Source: Lachnospiraceae bacterium
GTDB taxonomy: Bacteria > Bacillota > Clostridia > Lachnospirales > Lachnospiraceae
Assembly (NCBI GenBank): GCA_024698345.1
Contig: JAILRH010000220.1
Span: 1-42,058 of the forward strand
DNA length: 42,058 nucleotides
Reading direction: 5' to 3'
The notes beneath the pieces are model-generated. The model saw only the letters and a program-made list of their open reading frames with translations, had not been told where the DNA came from and did not search any database. The translations under genes and the position numbers were made by a program. Shown in pieces: positions 1 through 8,814 of the stretch (positions are counted from its first letter, which is position 1; each line of letters begins with the position of its first letter).

Positions 1-252
1 AAATCGTCTGAGTAGAAGATCTGAGGACTACAGACGAAAAGTAAGAAAATCAGGAAATCGTCTGAGTAGAAGCTCTAAGGACTACAGACGATTTCCTGAT
101 TTTCTTACTTTTCGTCTGTAGTCCTTAGAGCTTCTACTCAGACGATTTCCTGATTTTCTTACTTTTCGTCTGTAGTCCTCAGATCTTCTACTCAGACGAT
201 TTCCTGATTTTCTTACTTTTCGTCTGTAGTCCTTAGTTCTTCCCTCTCTGAG
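1..252. repeat. 54-bp tandem repeat array with an orientation switch
   Basis: Three 54-bp units lie head to tail at 91-144, 145-198 and 199-252, the last diverging at its end. Bases 1-90 are the same unit in the opposite orientation, about one and two-thirds copies. As a result 1-90 is the exact reverse complement of 113-202, a perfect 90-bp inverted repeat around a 22-bp spacer (91-112). Each unit also contains its own short inverted ends, CGTCTG and CAGACG, and the switch falls exactly at one of them. The array may continue left of the window. The unit is a multiple of three and one strand reads through it as a Lys/Arg-rich peptide, but I do not regard that as a gene. Confidence 0.9.
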
Positions 253-256
253 ATTT

Positions 257-310
257 CCTGAACGCCTCGGAGTTCTTGCTGCGAAATGCGGGTCAGTCAT
301 AAGATAATTA
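257..310. repeat. Dispersed intergenic repeat, copy 1
   Basis: This stretch shares the block GTTCTTGCTGCGAAATGCG and its flanks (an upstream GAACGCCT-like hairpin arm and a downstream GT-AGT-AT-AG-TAAT tail) with 3464-3516. It directly abuts the 54-bp array. The two copies sit in unrelated intergenic contexts on the same face, so this is probably a small genome-wide intergenic repeat. The function is unknown. Confidence 0.6.
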
Positions 311-436
311 GTTTCACATTACAGTATACTACTGTAAATGTGTTGAAAACGTGTTATTTTTGTGTTCTTTGACTTTTTCGTTCCCCCAACAGGAAGAACT
401 CATCCTTATAAACCGGATATCTCCCTATCAGCAGCA

Positions 437-468
437 GGAAGAATAGATTGTCACCAATCTATTCTTCC
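437..468. other. Perfect stem-loop downstream of the TelA-family gene
   Basis: A 14-bp perfect stem (437-450 with 455-468) closes a 4-base TCAC loop. It lies 33 bp past the stop of the minus-strand TelA gene, so it is placed to be its transcript end. It has no T-run on either side and is therefore not a classical intrinsic terminator. It may act as an RNA 3' end stabiliser. The rest of 311-436 shows no gene. Confidence 0.5.
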
Positions 469-500
469 GTTCACACAATTATTAATCAATTTTACGCATC

Positions 501-1637
501 TTAGTTAAACACATCTCTGCTTTCTTCTAACTTCTGAATCTCTTTTTCGCCCTGAACTACCATAGTCTGGAAGTCTTCGATTGTACTCTTAAGTCTTGGA
601 AGTGCTTCTTGCTTGTAGTTGTTGATTTCATCTAATGCTGATAATGTATCAGCGAATGCCTGCTTGAGTGTCTCAGCGTTGAGCTGTGACTCTGCAGCCT
701 GTTTATGAATCTGAGTTCCCTGCTCTTTGAGCATCTTAGATGTAGCTTCAATCATGTTGTTAGTAGTTTCGTTTAATGCTGTTACTTTTTCAAGAACTAT
801 CTTCTCATCATATAAAGCTCCACCTACTGTAACGGCAGTTCTAAGTGCATTTACAGTAACAAGCTTTGCTCTGTCTACTGAACGGATAAGCTCTTTGTTG
901 TTCTTGCGAATCATCTCCATTGCAACAATACCCTGCTGATTTACTGCAAGTAACTGCTGGAAATCCATTACTCTCTGACGAAGCGGATACAATAATTCTT
1001 CTTCGATAAATTTAATCTTGTCAGGATTTTCTCCGCTTACCTTTGCGTTTTCAACTGCGTTTGAAACGCTTGCATCTAACTGGAGTCCCATCTCAATACT
1101 CTGGTTGAGTTTCTTTGTAAGTTCTCTCATTGAATCCTGCTCAATTTCAAGAGTAGTATTGTCATTGATAAGTGTCTTCTTACCCTTCTCTAAAGACTTA
1201 ACAATCTCAGAAATTTCTGCGTCAGCTGTTTTGAACTTTTCAAAATATCTTCTAACCGGATTAAATAATTTTCCAAATGTTCCTGTCTTTAAGAAATCAA
1301 TTCCTGATGGATCAAGATCTCTCATCTTTATAGTAAGATCTTCAAGACTCTTTGCAACTTCTCCGGTCTCGCCGCCCTCTATTCCAAGCTGTCCGACTCT
1401 TCTCTCTAAGATAGCGTTGCTCTTTGCTGACTGTTTTAATATTTCATCACCAAAACTCTCCATGGCGTTGGCATATTCTTTTCTCTGGGTTATAGAGTCT
1501 ATATCTACTGACATAATCTCAGCTGTCTGCTGTTCAACCGTTGTTGCAATTGCAGTATTCTCTTCAGGTGTAGGTAATAACTGCTGCACAATCTCCTCTT
1601 TAACTGCTTCTGTTGTTGGTAAACTTAAATCTAACAT
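501..1637 (-). CDS. TelA/KlaA-family toxic anion resistance protein
   Basis: A 378-aa soluble, strongly helical protein of the TelA (toxic anion/tellurite resistance) family. It shows the family-typical segments: an early helical region with the ILERRVGQLG-like stretch, a DLDPSGIDFL motif before a KLFNPVRRYFEKF basic segment, then long coiled-coil helices to the C-terminus. No membrane segment is visible. I chose the ATG at 1637 because GGGAGG lies 8 bases upstream; an in-frame ATG 33 bases earlier has no ribosome binding site. Family members often sit beside membrane and VWA proteins, as here (next upstream gene 104 bp away), and a role in envelope stress is suspected more than proven. The biochemical activity is unknown. 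Confidence 0.88.
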   Translation of the reverse strand: MLDLSLPTTEAVKEEIVQQLLPTPEENTAIATTVEQQTAEIMSVDIDSITQRKEYANAMESFGDEILKQSAKSNAILERRVGQLGIEGGETGEVAKSLEDLTIKMRDLDPSGIDFLKTGTFGKLFNPVRRYFEKFKTADAEISEIVKSLEKGKKTLINDNTTLEIEQDSMRELTKKLNQSIEMGLQLDASVSNAVENAKVSGENPDKIKFIEEELLYPLRQRVMDFQQLLAVNQQGIVAMEMIRKNNKELIRSVDRAKLVTVNALRTAVTVGGALYDEKIVLEKVTALNETTNNMIEATSKMLKEQGTQIHKQAAESQLNAETLKQAFADTLSALDEINNYKQEALPRLKSTIEDFQTMVVQGEKEIQKLEESRDVFN

Positions 1638-1741
1638 ACATGTATCCTCCCTTGTATTTTTTCTTTTCAATCTGATATCAATATATTTTCATACCACATT
1701 ATATTTATCATAATCCTAAATAAATGAAATAACAATTATTT

Positions 1742-3439
1742 TTACAGTGATGCATTAAATAATGTCTTCAACTGGTAAACAATGTCGTCAGTATCAGCAT
1801 TAATACTTGCTGCTTCATTAATATCACTAATCTGCTGCAATGCATCAAGATTTGCATTGTATCCGATTGTATAGATTGGAACACTAAGCCCCTGAACAAC
1901 ACTCTTGATTTCTCTTAAATCATATCCGATATTTGAATCGCCATCACTCAATACAAATAATAATGGTTTTGCGTCAGGTGTTGTCTCTAGCTGCTCTCTG
2001 ATCATATCAAGACCAACAACTATTGCATCAAAAGTAGCTGTTCCGCCACCTTCTGAGAAATGTTCAACAGATCCTTTAAAGAGACTCTGCTGATTCAAAT
2101 CAAACTCTGCAATCGGAACTTCAATTGTGACATCAGTACTGTAAGATACCAAGCCGATGTAGTTTGAACTGTTGATATATTTCATTGAATTTACGAGGGA
2201 ACTCTTAAGTGATGCTAACGGTTCTCCACCCATACTTCCCGATGTATCAGCAATAAATACTGCAACGATAGCATTTTCTCCGTCTTTGTTGTTCTTGTAC
2301 AACTCCTGCATAGATTTAAGTGATTCACCGTCAAGTTCATTGTATTCACACTTGTAATCTTTCATTGAGTTGAAACCTGCCTCTTTTGCACTCTTTTGTG
2401 CGGCATCTGAAGTACAATACTGTCCAAACTTTCTCAATATTTCCTTCTTATCATCAGATGTTGATGAAATAATCGCAAGTGGATTATTGTGAATGTATCC
2501 GTATGGAACAAACTTATAATTCTTCTCCAATGCAGGATCTTTGATATAAGACTGGTATTCCATAATAAATCCATCCAAAGTACCTTTGTTGGCCGCCTTT
2601 CTCATCTGGATAGTCGTCAAAGCAACAAATGGAACGTTGTTTTGGAACTTCTTAAAACCTTCCATTGCTGTATCAGACAATGGATTTTCATAATCGTATC
2701 TCTGAAGTGTGCAGGCTAAGAAGTTAAGTCCGGAAGTACTTGTAAATGGGTTTGTATATCCCATACTCATCTTTCCTTCTTCTGTAGCTTCCGTAATAGT
2801 TTTCATGTCTATAGTACCGTACTCGTCAACAAGTTTTTTATATTTACTGTTCTTGATTACGATTCCTGCAACATTGTTTACAAGACAATCTGCCGCATAC
2901 TCAGTCCCAACACCCTCGGCATTCAAAATTGATACCCACATTGACGCAGATGGAGAAAATCCATCTGGAACTGCTTTACCACTGGCTATATAATCTTTTG
3001 CCTGTCCGCTGCTGACATTTCTAATCTGAACGCTGACTTTCTGTCCGTTAATTTCTACTCCCTGGCTGTTGAATTCATTAGCCATATCGCAGAGCCATCC
3101 GTCTGTTCCTGTGCCTGCCTTTTCCGGCGAGCAGAATATTTCCGCATACAAATCTGTTGTAGCCGGAACTGTAACTTCACATGTATCAATATCAGGCAAC
3201 TCTTTTGCCACACTGTCATCCTCTTCAAATTCAATAGAAGATTTGACAGGTTTTCCTTTCTTTGGTTCCACTTTTCTGGCCATCTTTATTATTGTCTTTT
3301 TCGCATCTTCTGACGAAATAGTTTTCTGAGATTTTCCTATATTACGTGTAATATAAATACCCCCAAAAACCAATACGGCAACTATTGCAAATATTCCAAT
3401 AATCAGACCGTTCTTTTTTCCTTCACTTTCCATAATCAT
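1742..3439 (-). CDS. Membrane-anchored solute-binding/VWA-domain protein
   Basis: A 565-aa protein with a single N-terminal membrane anchor (about residues 11-30) and the rest predicted extracytoplasmic. Residues about 85-360 resemble a periplasmic-type substrate-binding fold, with a GYTNPFTSTSGLNF segment typical of extracellular solute-binding proteins. Residues about 390-565 form a von Willebrand factor A domain with an intact metal-site motif DTSGSMGG starting at residue 398 and a later SDGDSN loop. The start at 3439 has AGGAG 5 bases upstream. It lies between the coiled-coil membrane protein gene (138 bp upstream) and the TelA gene (104 bp downstream). The VWA domain suggests metal-dependent protein contact at the cell surface; the ligand is unknown. 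Confidence 0.85.
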   Translation of the reverse strand: MIMESEGKKNGLIIGIFAIVAVLVFGGIYITRNIGKSQKTISSEDAKKTIIKMARKVEPKKGKPVKSSIEFEEDDSVAKELPDIDTCEVTVPATTDLYAEIFCSPEKAGTGTDGWLCDMANEFNSQGVEINGQKVSVQIRNVSSGQAKDYIASGKAVPDGFSPSASMWVSILNAEGVGTEYAADCLVNNVAGIVIKNSKYKKLVDEYGTIDMKTITEATEEGKMSMGYTNPFTSTSGLNFLACTLQRYDYENPLSDTAMEGFKKFQNNVPFVALTTIQMRKAANKGTLDGFIMEYQSYIKDPALEKNYKFVPYGYIHNNPLAIISSTSDDKKEILRKFGQYCTSDAAQKSAKEAGFNSMKDYKCEYNELDGESLKSMQELYKNNKDGENAIVAVFIADTSGSMGGEPLASLKSSLVNSMKYINSSNYIGLVSYSTDVTIEVPIAEFDLNQQSLFKGSVEHFSEGGGTATFDAIVVGLDMIREQLETTPDAKPLLFVLSDGDSNIGYDLREIKSVVQGLSVPIYTIGYNANLDALQQISDINEAASINADTDDIVYQLKTLFNASL

Positions 3440-3463
3440 ACTTTCTCCTATGTGTATTTTTGT

Positions 3464-3516
3464 TCAAGAACGTCTCGTCGTTCTTGCTGCGAAATGCGCG
3501 TTAGTTATGAGCTAAT
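3464..3516. repeat. Dispersed intergenic repeat, copy 2
   Basis: This is the second copy of the element at 257-310. It shares the 19-base core GTTCTTGCTGCGAAATGCG (from 3480) and a diverged tail. Its left part, CAAGAACG followed by CGTTCTTG, can form a small hairpin. It fills the gap between two genes of the same operon. A related hairpin half without the core is seen at 38860-38880. Confidence 0.6.
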
Positions 3517-3577
3517 TTACCCTGCAAGTTCCCGGTTGCCCGGTTTGTTTCATCCACTGCGAAATGAAGCGAAACAA

Positions 3578-4306
3578 CTAGCTGTATAACTTCACTTCTT
3601 GTGTGAGTTTCTCAATTTCTTCCAAAATCTCATCATGTTCTTCATTATTATTTTCTGAAGACAATTCAAACATAAGTGTCTCTATCTTGAGAAGAAGTTC
3701 TTCATTAAGAGCTATAGCTTCCTTTATTTTTTTCAGATTATCCTCATAAAGCTGTAACTGCTTTTGCTGAATATCATCAGGAATGGTATCCTCTTTGTAT
3801 CTTGCAAGTTTCTCATAATCACGGTCAGCAAAAATCTGCATTCTGTTAGCCATGGCAACAACATTGCTGACTGCTGATTTTTCAGCGGACTTTACAATCG
3901 CATCATATTTTCCCCAGCTGAGACTGCCCTTTTCGAATTTCTCGCCGATAATATTTTCTGTATTTGCAAAAAGATTATCCATTCGTCTAAGCTGCTCACT
4001 TGCTGTTCTTGCAGTGTCTCCAAGAGGTCTGCTTGTAAAATATGATTTGAGAACCGTGCCTGCTTTCTTTATATCATCAATAGTATCTGTTGAAACTCGT
4101 GTGCGCTTTGGATCTGACAGCAGTTCATGATTGCCATAGAAAAATGCAAACAAAAGAACCAGTGCCAAAAATATGGACATTCCGGGTCTTATAACTCCCG
4201 GGTCAGAAGGTCTGAGATCCAGTAATCCCGGAGAATAACATATAACAGCAGAAAAAACTATCGCAAGATTTAATCCTGCCAACTTAAGATATTTAACAGT
4301 ATTCAT
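3578..4306 (-). CDS. Two-helix membrane protein with coiled-coil C-terminus
   Basis: A 242-aa protein with two hydrophobic segments near the N-terminus (about residues 9-26 and 43-59). These are followed by a long charged helical region (about 65-242) rich in Glu/Lys, ending in EEIEKLTQEVKLYS. I do not recognise a named domain with certainty; the layout resembles XpaC-like membrane proteins often found beside TelA genes. The start at 4306 is supported by AAGGAGG about 9 bases upstream. It begins only 6 bp after the stop of the glycerophosphotransferase fusion gene, so it is very probably co-transcribed with the glycopolymer genes and translationally close to them. The function is unknown. Confidence 0.7.
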   Translation of the reverse strand: MNTVKYLKLAGLNLAIVFSAVICYSPGLLDLRPSDPGVIRPGMSIFLALVLLFAFFYGNHELLSDPKRTRVSTDTIDDIKKAGTVLKSYFTSRPLGDTARTASEQLRRMDNLFANTENIIGEKFEKGSLSWGKYDAIVKSAEKSAVSNVVAMANRMQIFADRDYEKLARYKEDTIPDDIQQKQLQLYEDNLKKIKEAIALNEELLLKIETLMFELSSENNNEEHDEILEEIEKLTQEVKLYS

Positions 4307-4312
4307 ATCTTC

Positions 4313-6532
4313 TTACCTCCTTTTCCCTTCTTCCAGTATCTTATTTACAACTCGCTCTGCCGCATGACCGTCATCAACACAACAGAATCTTCTATAGAAT
4401 CTGTTATATTTATCGCTGTAATCTGAAGTCACTTTCCTGATTTGCTTAACTGCTTTTATCAGTTCATCATTTGTCTGAAGTATTGGTCCCGGCAAATCTT
4501 TTTCAATATCAAGATAGAATCCTCTTAGGACATCTCTGTATTTTTCCAAGTCATACATAAAGAATAATATCGGTCTGCAAAGATTTGCATAATCAAAGAA
4601 TACCGATGAGTAATCTGTTATGCATATATCGGAAATGAGATACAGCTCCGTTATGTCATCATAACTGCTTCCATCATAAACAAAATCTCCAAATTGAGTC
4701 AAATCCAGACTGTCCACTATCCAGTAATGCATTCTGAGAAGAAGAACATACTCGTCTCCCACCTCTTTCTTTAATCTGTTAATGTCTAACGCCAGCTCAA
4801 ATTTATACTCTCCGGCTCCGTAATAACTGTCGTCACGCCATGTCGGTGCATACAAAATTACTTTTTTGTCCTTTGGTATTCCAAGCTTCTCTTTTATCTC
4901 AATTGCCAAAACATCCCTGTCCTCTGCGTACATCGGATCATTTGCCGGATATCCGTACTCGAGAATCTTTTCTTTGTCGAACCTGAAACAGCTCTGAAAG
5001 ACTTCTGTCGAAAACGGATTGTCCGATAAAAGAAAATCCCATTTTCTAGTTTGTCTGTACACTATGTCTTTGTATCTTGGATTAGCTGAGTGAACATCCT
5101 CCATATCAAATACAAGTTTTTTAAGCGGTGTTCCATGCCATGTGGAGAGTAATATCTGATTATCCCTCTTTGGTATGGACAGTGGCTGTCTCATATTATT
5201 AACCTGATATTTACATCTGGTCATGTAATAATAATATGAAAGACTGAACCTCTTAATTTTTTTGTGTCTGCCTTCTATGTTGATCTTTTTGTCATTGACC
5301 ACCCAAATGTATTTATATTGATTTCCAAAATGTTCCTGCATATATTTGTAAATATATTTCGGCTGTCCGGAACAGTTACGTCCCACAAAACTCTCAAACA
5401 AAATCCAGTTATCCTTAACTTTCATTCGGTTGAAAATGTAGAGATTAATGGTTCTGTACAAATGCTTCTTTTCAGAGAACATCATGGTAAACTTTCTCTT
5501 TATAAGTTTTACTCTGATGTTATTTTTGGCAACTTTTCCATCTCCTGCTGCAGCGGCTTTAAGAATCTTTCTGTCTCTGCTGCCAAACTTCTTTAACACA
5601 TTTTTGTCCACCTTAAATATCACATTAGATAAAAGGTCAAACTCCTTATCAACTCCCGGCATTCCATCATAGTACCTTCTTGCAAATGTACCAACATAAT
5701 AAGCTGCTGCCATATACTGAAAATGTTCTGCCGTCTTTTCTCCGCTGTTGATACACGAGAGAAACGCCTTGGCAAAATATTGTATCCTCTCCGGATCATT
5801 ATATCGGTCAAGAGACGGATATTTTATTTCGTCATTGTGAAATCTCTTGACATAAACACTGTCCCTGGAAGAAGAATATCTCTCCACACAATTAAGAAGC
5901 TGTGCCACAAACTTTGCATCGGAATAATACTTTTGCTCTTCATCAAACATTAAATCATTCTTCTGCAAAAAAGACTTCTTTATGAGTATTCCAAGGGAAG
6001 AAATATCCTCCAGCTTATTTTTGCCCGTCAGAAGAGTTTTCATTATGTCCCCGAAATCCTGTTTTGTATCATTAACTAAACCTTCATCAAACTCACTGTC
6101 TCCGCTTCCGCTTGAAGCGTCAGGCTGATCAACATTGAAAGCCGCCCTCTTAAACCACGTGTGTAATATTCTCGAATACACAACATCATCCAGAGATTTT
6201 GCTGCCTTCATAAGATTACTCAGTGTATCCTCTACAAGATAATCATCGCTGTCCAAAAAATACACATAGTCACCGCTTGCATTTGCCAAGCCCGCATTTC
6301 TTGCTGCGGCAACACCGGTCTTTTCCGTCATCTCCACAATAACCAGTTTGTTGTGAGCCACAAATGATTCGATAATGTCATCGATTCTTTCAGGAACATC
6401 GTCCTTTTTCATGGCATCTCTGTCAAATACCAGTACTGTTTCAATATCTTTGTACTCCTGAGCTGCTATACTGCCAAGACAGTCTTCCAAAAATGCTCTT
6501 CCCTTGTGATAGGGAACTATAATACTTATCAT
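4313..6532 (-). CDS. GT2 glycosyltransferase fused to CDP-glycerol glycerophosphotransferase
   Basis: A 739-aa bifunctional enzyme. Residues 1 to about 230 are a family 2 glycosyltransferase with the N-terminal MISIIVPYHKG strand and the metal-binding DSDD at 94-97. Residues about 370-735 are a TagF-type glycerophosphotransferase domain with WHGTPLK at 465-471, YAPTWRD at 561-567 and ITDYSSVFFDYA at 638-649. Known members of the second family move glycerol phosphate from CDP-glycerol to a growing polymer or sugar. The likely job is adding a sugar and a phosphoglycerol unit to a surface glycan. The ATG overlaps the TGA of the upstream paralogue (ATGA), indicating coupled translation. The sugar donor cannot be read from sequence. 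Confidence 0.9.
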   Translation of the reverse strand: MISIIVPYHKGRAFLEDCLGSIAAQEYKDIETVLVFDRDAMKKDDVPERIDDIIESFVAHNKLVIVEMTEKTGVAAARNAGLANASGDYVYFLDSDDYLVEDTLSNLMKAAKSLDDVVYSRILHTWFKRAAFNVDQPDASSGSGDSEFDEGLVNDTKQDFGDIMKTLLTGKNKLEDISSLGILIKKSFLQKNDLMFDEEQKYYSDAKFVAQLLNCVERYSSSRDSVYVKRFHNDEIKYPSLDRYNDPERIQYFAKAFLSCINSGEKTAEHFQYMAAAYYVGTFARRYYDGMPGVDKEFDLLSNVIFKVDKNVLKKFGSRDRKILKAAAAGDGKVAKNNIRVKLIKRKFTMMFSEKKHLYRTINLYIFNRMKVKDNWILFESFVGRNCSGQPKYIYKYMQEHFGNQYKYIWVVNDKKINIEGRHKKIKRFSLSYYYYMTRCKYQVNNMRQPLSIPKRDNQILLSTWHGTPLKKLVFDMEDVHSANPRYKDIVYRQTRKWDFLLSDNPFSTEVFQSCFRFDKEKILEYGYPANDPMYAEDRDVLAIEIKEKLGIPKDKKVILYAPTWRDDSYYGAGEYKFELALDINRLKKEVGDEYVLLLRMHYWIVDSLDLTQFGDFVYDGSSYDDITELYLISDICITDYSSVFFDYANLCRPILFFMYDLEKYRDVLRGFYLDIEKDLPGPILQTNDELIKAVKQIRKVTSDYSDKYNRFYRRFCCVDDGHAAERVVNKILEEGKRR

Positions 6533-8706
6533 TTAAATACTTTCTCCACAACTCTCTTTGCTGCAAATCCGTCATCCACACAACAGAATCTGTCATAAAA
6601 CTGATTATATCGCTCTTTATTATCTGCAACAATATTATCTATATTCTTTATTGCGTCAACCAATTCATCATTTGTTCTGAAAATCGGTCCCGGCAAGTCT
6701 TTATCAATATCAAGATAAAATCCTCTGAGGACATCTCTGTACTTCTCCAAATCATACATGAAGAAGAGGATTGGTCTCTTAAGATTTGCATAGTCGAAAA
6801 ATACTGACGAGTAATCTGTAATGAGCATGTCTGATATCATATATAACTCAGTGATATCATCGTAATTACATACATCCTTTGTAAAATCTCCAAAAGAAGA
6901 CATGTCAAGTCTGTCTACTACAAGATAATGCAGTCTGAGAAGCAGAATATACTCATCTCCAAATTCTTTCTTCAGCCTGTCAATATCAAGTGCAAGACTG
7001 AACTTGTATTCTCCCGCCTCATACATCTCATCATCTCTCCAGGTAGGAGCGTAGAGAATAAGTTTCTTATCCTTTGGAATTCCAAGCTTCTCTTTGATCT
7101 TTGCTGCTCTCTCTTCCAAATCAGGTGCATACAACGGATCGTTTGCCGGATATCCTGATTCCAGAATCTTTTCCTTTTCAAACTGGAAACAACTCTGGAA
7201 TACCTCAGTTGAAAACGGATTGTCCGATATAAGATAATCCCATCCTCTTGTCTGTTTATATACGACTTCTTTGTATTTTGGATTTGCTGAATGAATATCA
7301 TCCATATCAAACACAAGCTTCTTAAGTGGTGTGCCATGCCAGGTTGAAAGACATATCGTCTCATCACGTCTTGGCACAGACAACGGCTGTCTCATATTGG
7401 TAACCCAGTATTTACTTCTGTTCATATAATAGAAGTACTTAAGGCTCCATCTCTTACATGATTTGTGTTTGCCTTTTATTTTTATTCCCTTTCTGTCCTT
7501 GAGCCAGATATAAGTATATTTGTCGCCGAATTCCTTCTGCATATACTCGTAAATATACTTTGGCTGTCCTGAACAGTTTCTTCCCATAAAACTCTCAAAC
7601 ACAATCCAGTTCTCCTTCAGGGAGAATTTGCTGAACACATAAATAGTAATGGTCTTATATAATTTTCTCTTGTCGAAAATGATTGTCTCAATCTTTCTTC
7701 TGGCAAGTAATGACTGCTGCATTCTCTCCAGTTTCTTTCTGTTTCCTTTTCCAAATGCCTTGATATATCTTCTGTCTCTAAGCTTTAGTCCGCTTCCAAG
7801 TAAAGCCTTTGGATTGATTGTCTTTGCCATTTCCACAAGTTTGTCAAAATATTCATTTTTCCATTCAGACTCTTCACCCCACTTGTATCTCTTTGGAAAT
7901 TCCAATGTGATAAATCTTCCAAGAAGATACTGAAGATAATCTTTTATCTCCGCTTTTGTTGCAACACTTAAAGCATCCGGGTACGCACTGAACAGGCTTG
8001 GCATAGTCTCGTATAATGTAGCCTGACTGAGAGACGGATTAGTCTGCTTATCATTATGTCTTCTTCTGACATAGAGCGCATCCTCTATTCCTTTTATGTT
8101 TCTTGCATTACTGAACAGAGCCGCCATTACTCTCACATCAGCATAGAAATATTGTTCTTCGTTGAACCTGATATTATAATCATCAAACAAACTCTTTCTG
8201 TACAGGCATCCAAGTACTGTAACCTTCTGGAATCTCTTGTACCTGTTGACACAGTAATCAATCGGATTATTGAAATCTATCTCAGCAAGCATTTCTTCCT
8301 CGCCCTCGTAGGCTTCTGCCTGTCCTGTTACATATGCCGCTCTCTTGAACCAGGTATTTCTGACCTGTCCGTACACAATGTCAGTCTCATCATCCATCAT
8401 TGAGACAAGTGCCTGAAGAGACTCTCCACACATATAGTCATCATTGTCAAGGAACATAATATATTCGCCTGTAGCTTTATCAAGTCCGAGATTTCTGGCT
8501 GCTGCAACACCATGCGTTCCTTCATTCTTATACATAGTAATCTTTGCCGAATCCTTGTACTTCTCCACAAGGTCAGTTGGATCATCCTCATCACCGTCAT
8601 AAATAAGTATGGTTTCGATATCTTTATAACTCTGCTCTGCAATACTGCAAAGCGCATCCTCTAAATATGCAAGACACTGTTTATGTGTAACAATAATGCT
8701 AATCAT
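6529..8706 (-). CDS. GT2 glycosyltransferase fused to CDP-glycerol glycerophosphotransferase (paralogue)
   Basis: A 725-aa protein with the same two-domain plan as its downstream neighbour and high similarity along its whole length. The GT2 domain has a DNDD metal motif near residue 88, and the TagF-type domain has WHGTPLK near 456 plus YAPTWRD and ITDYSSVFFDYA. The pair is evidently a tandem duplication. I chose the ATG at 8706, with AGGAG 10 bases upstream; a TTG three codons earlier sits directly against the ribosome binding site. A 108-bp gap separates it from tagD upstream and contains two copies of an ATTAGTGAT-type direct repeat. Divergence is greatest in the middle third (about 130-340), where acceptor choice may differ. 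Confidence 0.9.
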   Translation of the reverse strand: MISIIVTHKQCLAYLEDALCSIAEQSYKDIETILIYDGDEDDPTDLVEKYKDSAKITMYKNEGTHGVAAARNLGLDKATGEYIMFLDNDDYMCGESLQALVSMMDDETDIVYGQVRNTWFKRAAYVTGQAEAYEGEEEMLAEIDFNNPIDYCVNRYKRFQKVTVLGCLYRKSLFDDYNIRFNEEQYFYADVRVMAALFSNARNIKGIEDALYVRRRHNDKQTNPSLSQATLYETMPSLFSAYPDALSVATKAEIKDYLQYLLGRFITLEFPKRYKWGEESEWKNEYFDKLVEMAKTINPKALLGSGLKLRDRRYIKAFGKGNRKKLERMQQSLLARRKIETIIFDKRKLYKTITIYVFSKFSLKENWIVFESFMGRNCSGQPKYIYEYMQKEFGDKYTYIWLKDRKGIKIKGKHKSCKRWSLKYFYYMNRSKYWVTNMRQPLSVPRRDETICLSTWHGTPLKKLVFDMDDIHSANPKYKEVVYKQTRGWDYLISDNPFSTEVFQSCFQFEKEKILESGYPANDPLYAPDLEERAAKIKEKLGIPKDKKLILYAPTWRDDEMYEAGEYKFSLALDIDRLKKEFGDEYILLLRLHYLVVDRLDMSSFGDFTKDVCNYDDITELYMISDMLITDYSSVFFDYANLKRPILFFMYDLEKYRDVLRGFYLDIDKDLPGPIFRTNDELVDAIKNIDNIVADNKERYNQFYDRFCCVDDGFAAKRVVEKVFK

Positions 8707-8814
8707 GGGGTACAATCTCCTATTTTCAGTAATTATTCATTTGATTCTATAATCACTAATATTCATCACTAATAATCGTCACTTACAGAATCGGAAGTTA
8801 TTTCAAATTTCTGA

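Noticed and set aside
82..300. Open frame of Lys/Arg-rich 18-residue repeats on the minus strand
   Set aside because: It is produced by the 54-bp array itself, ends where the array flips, has no clear ribosome binding site and overlaps a dispersed repeat.
437..468. Classical intrinsic terminator of the TelA gene
   Set aside because: The stem is perfect, but there is no T-run on either strand; kept only as a stem-loop.
1018..1713. 231-codon plus-strand frame opposite the TelA gene
   Set aside because: Hydrophobic composition is typical of the antisense of a charged helical protein; no ribosome binding site and no family.
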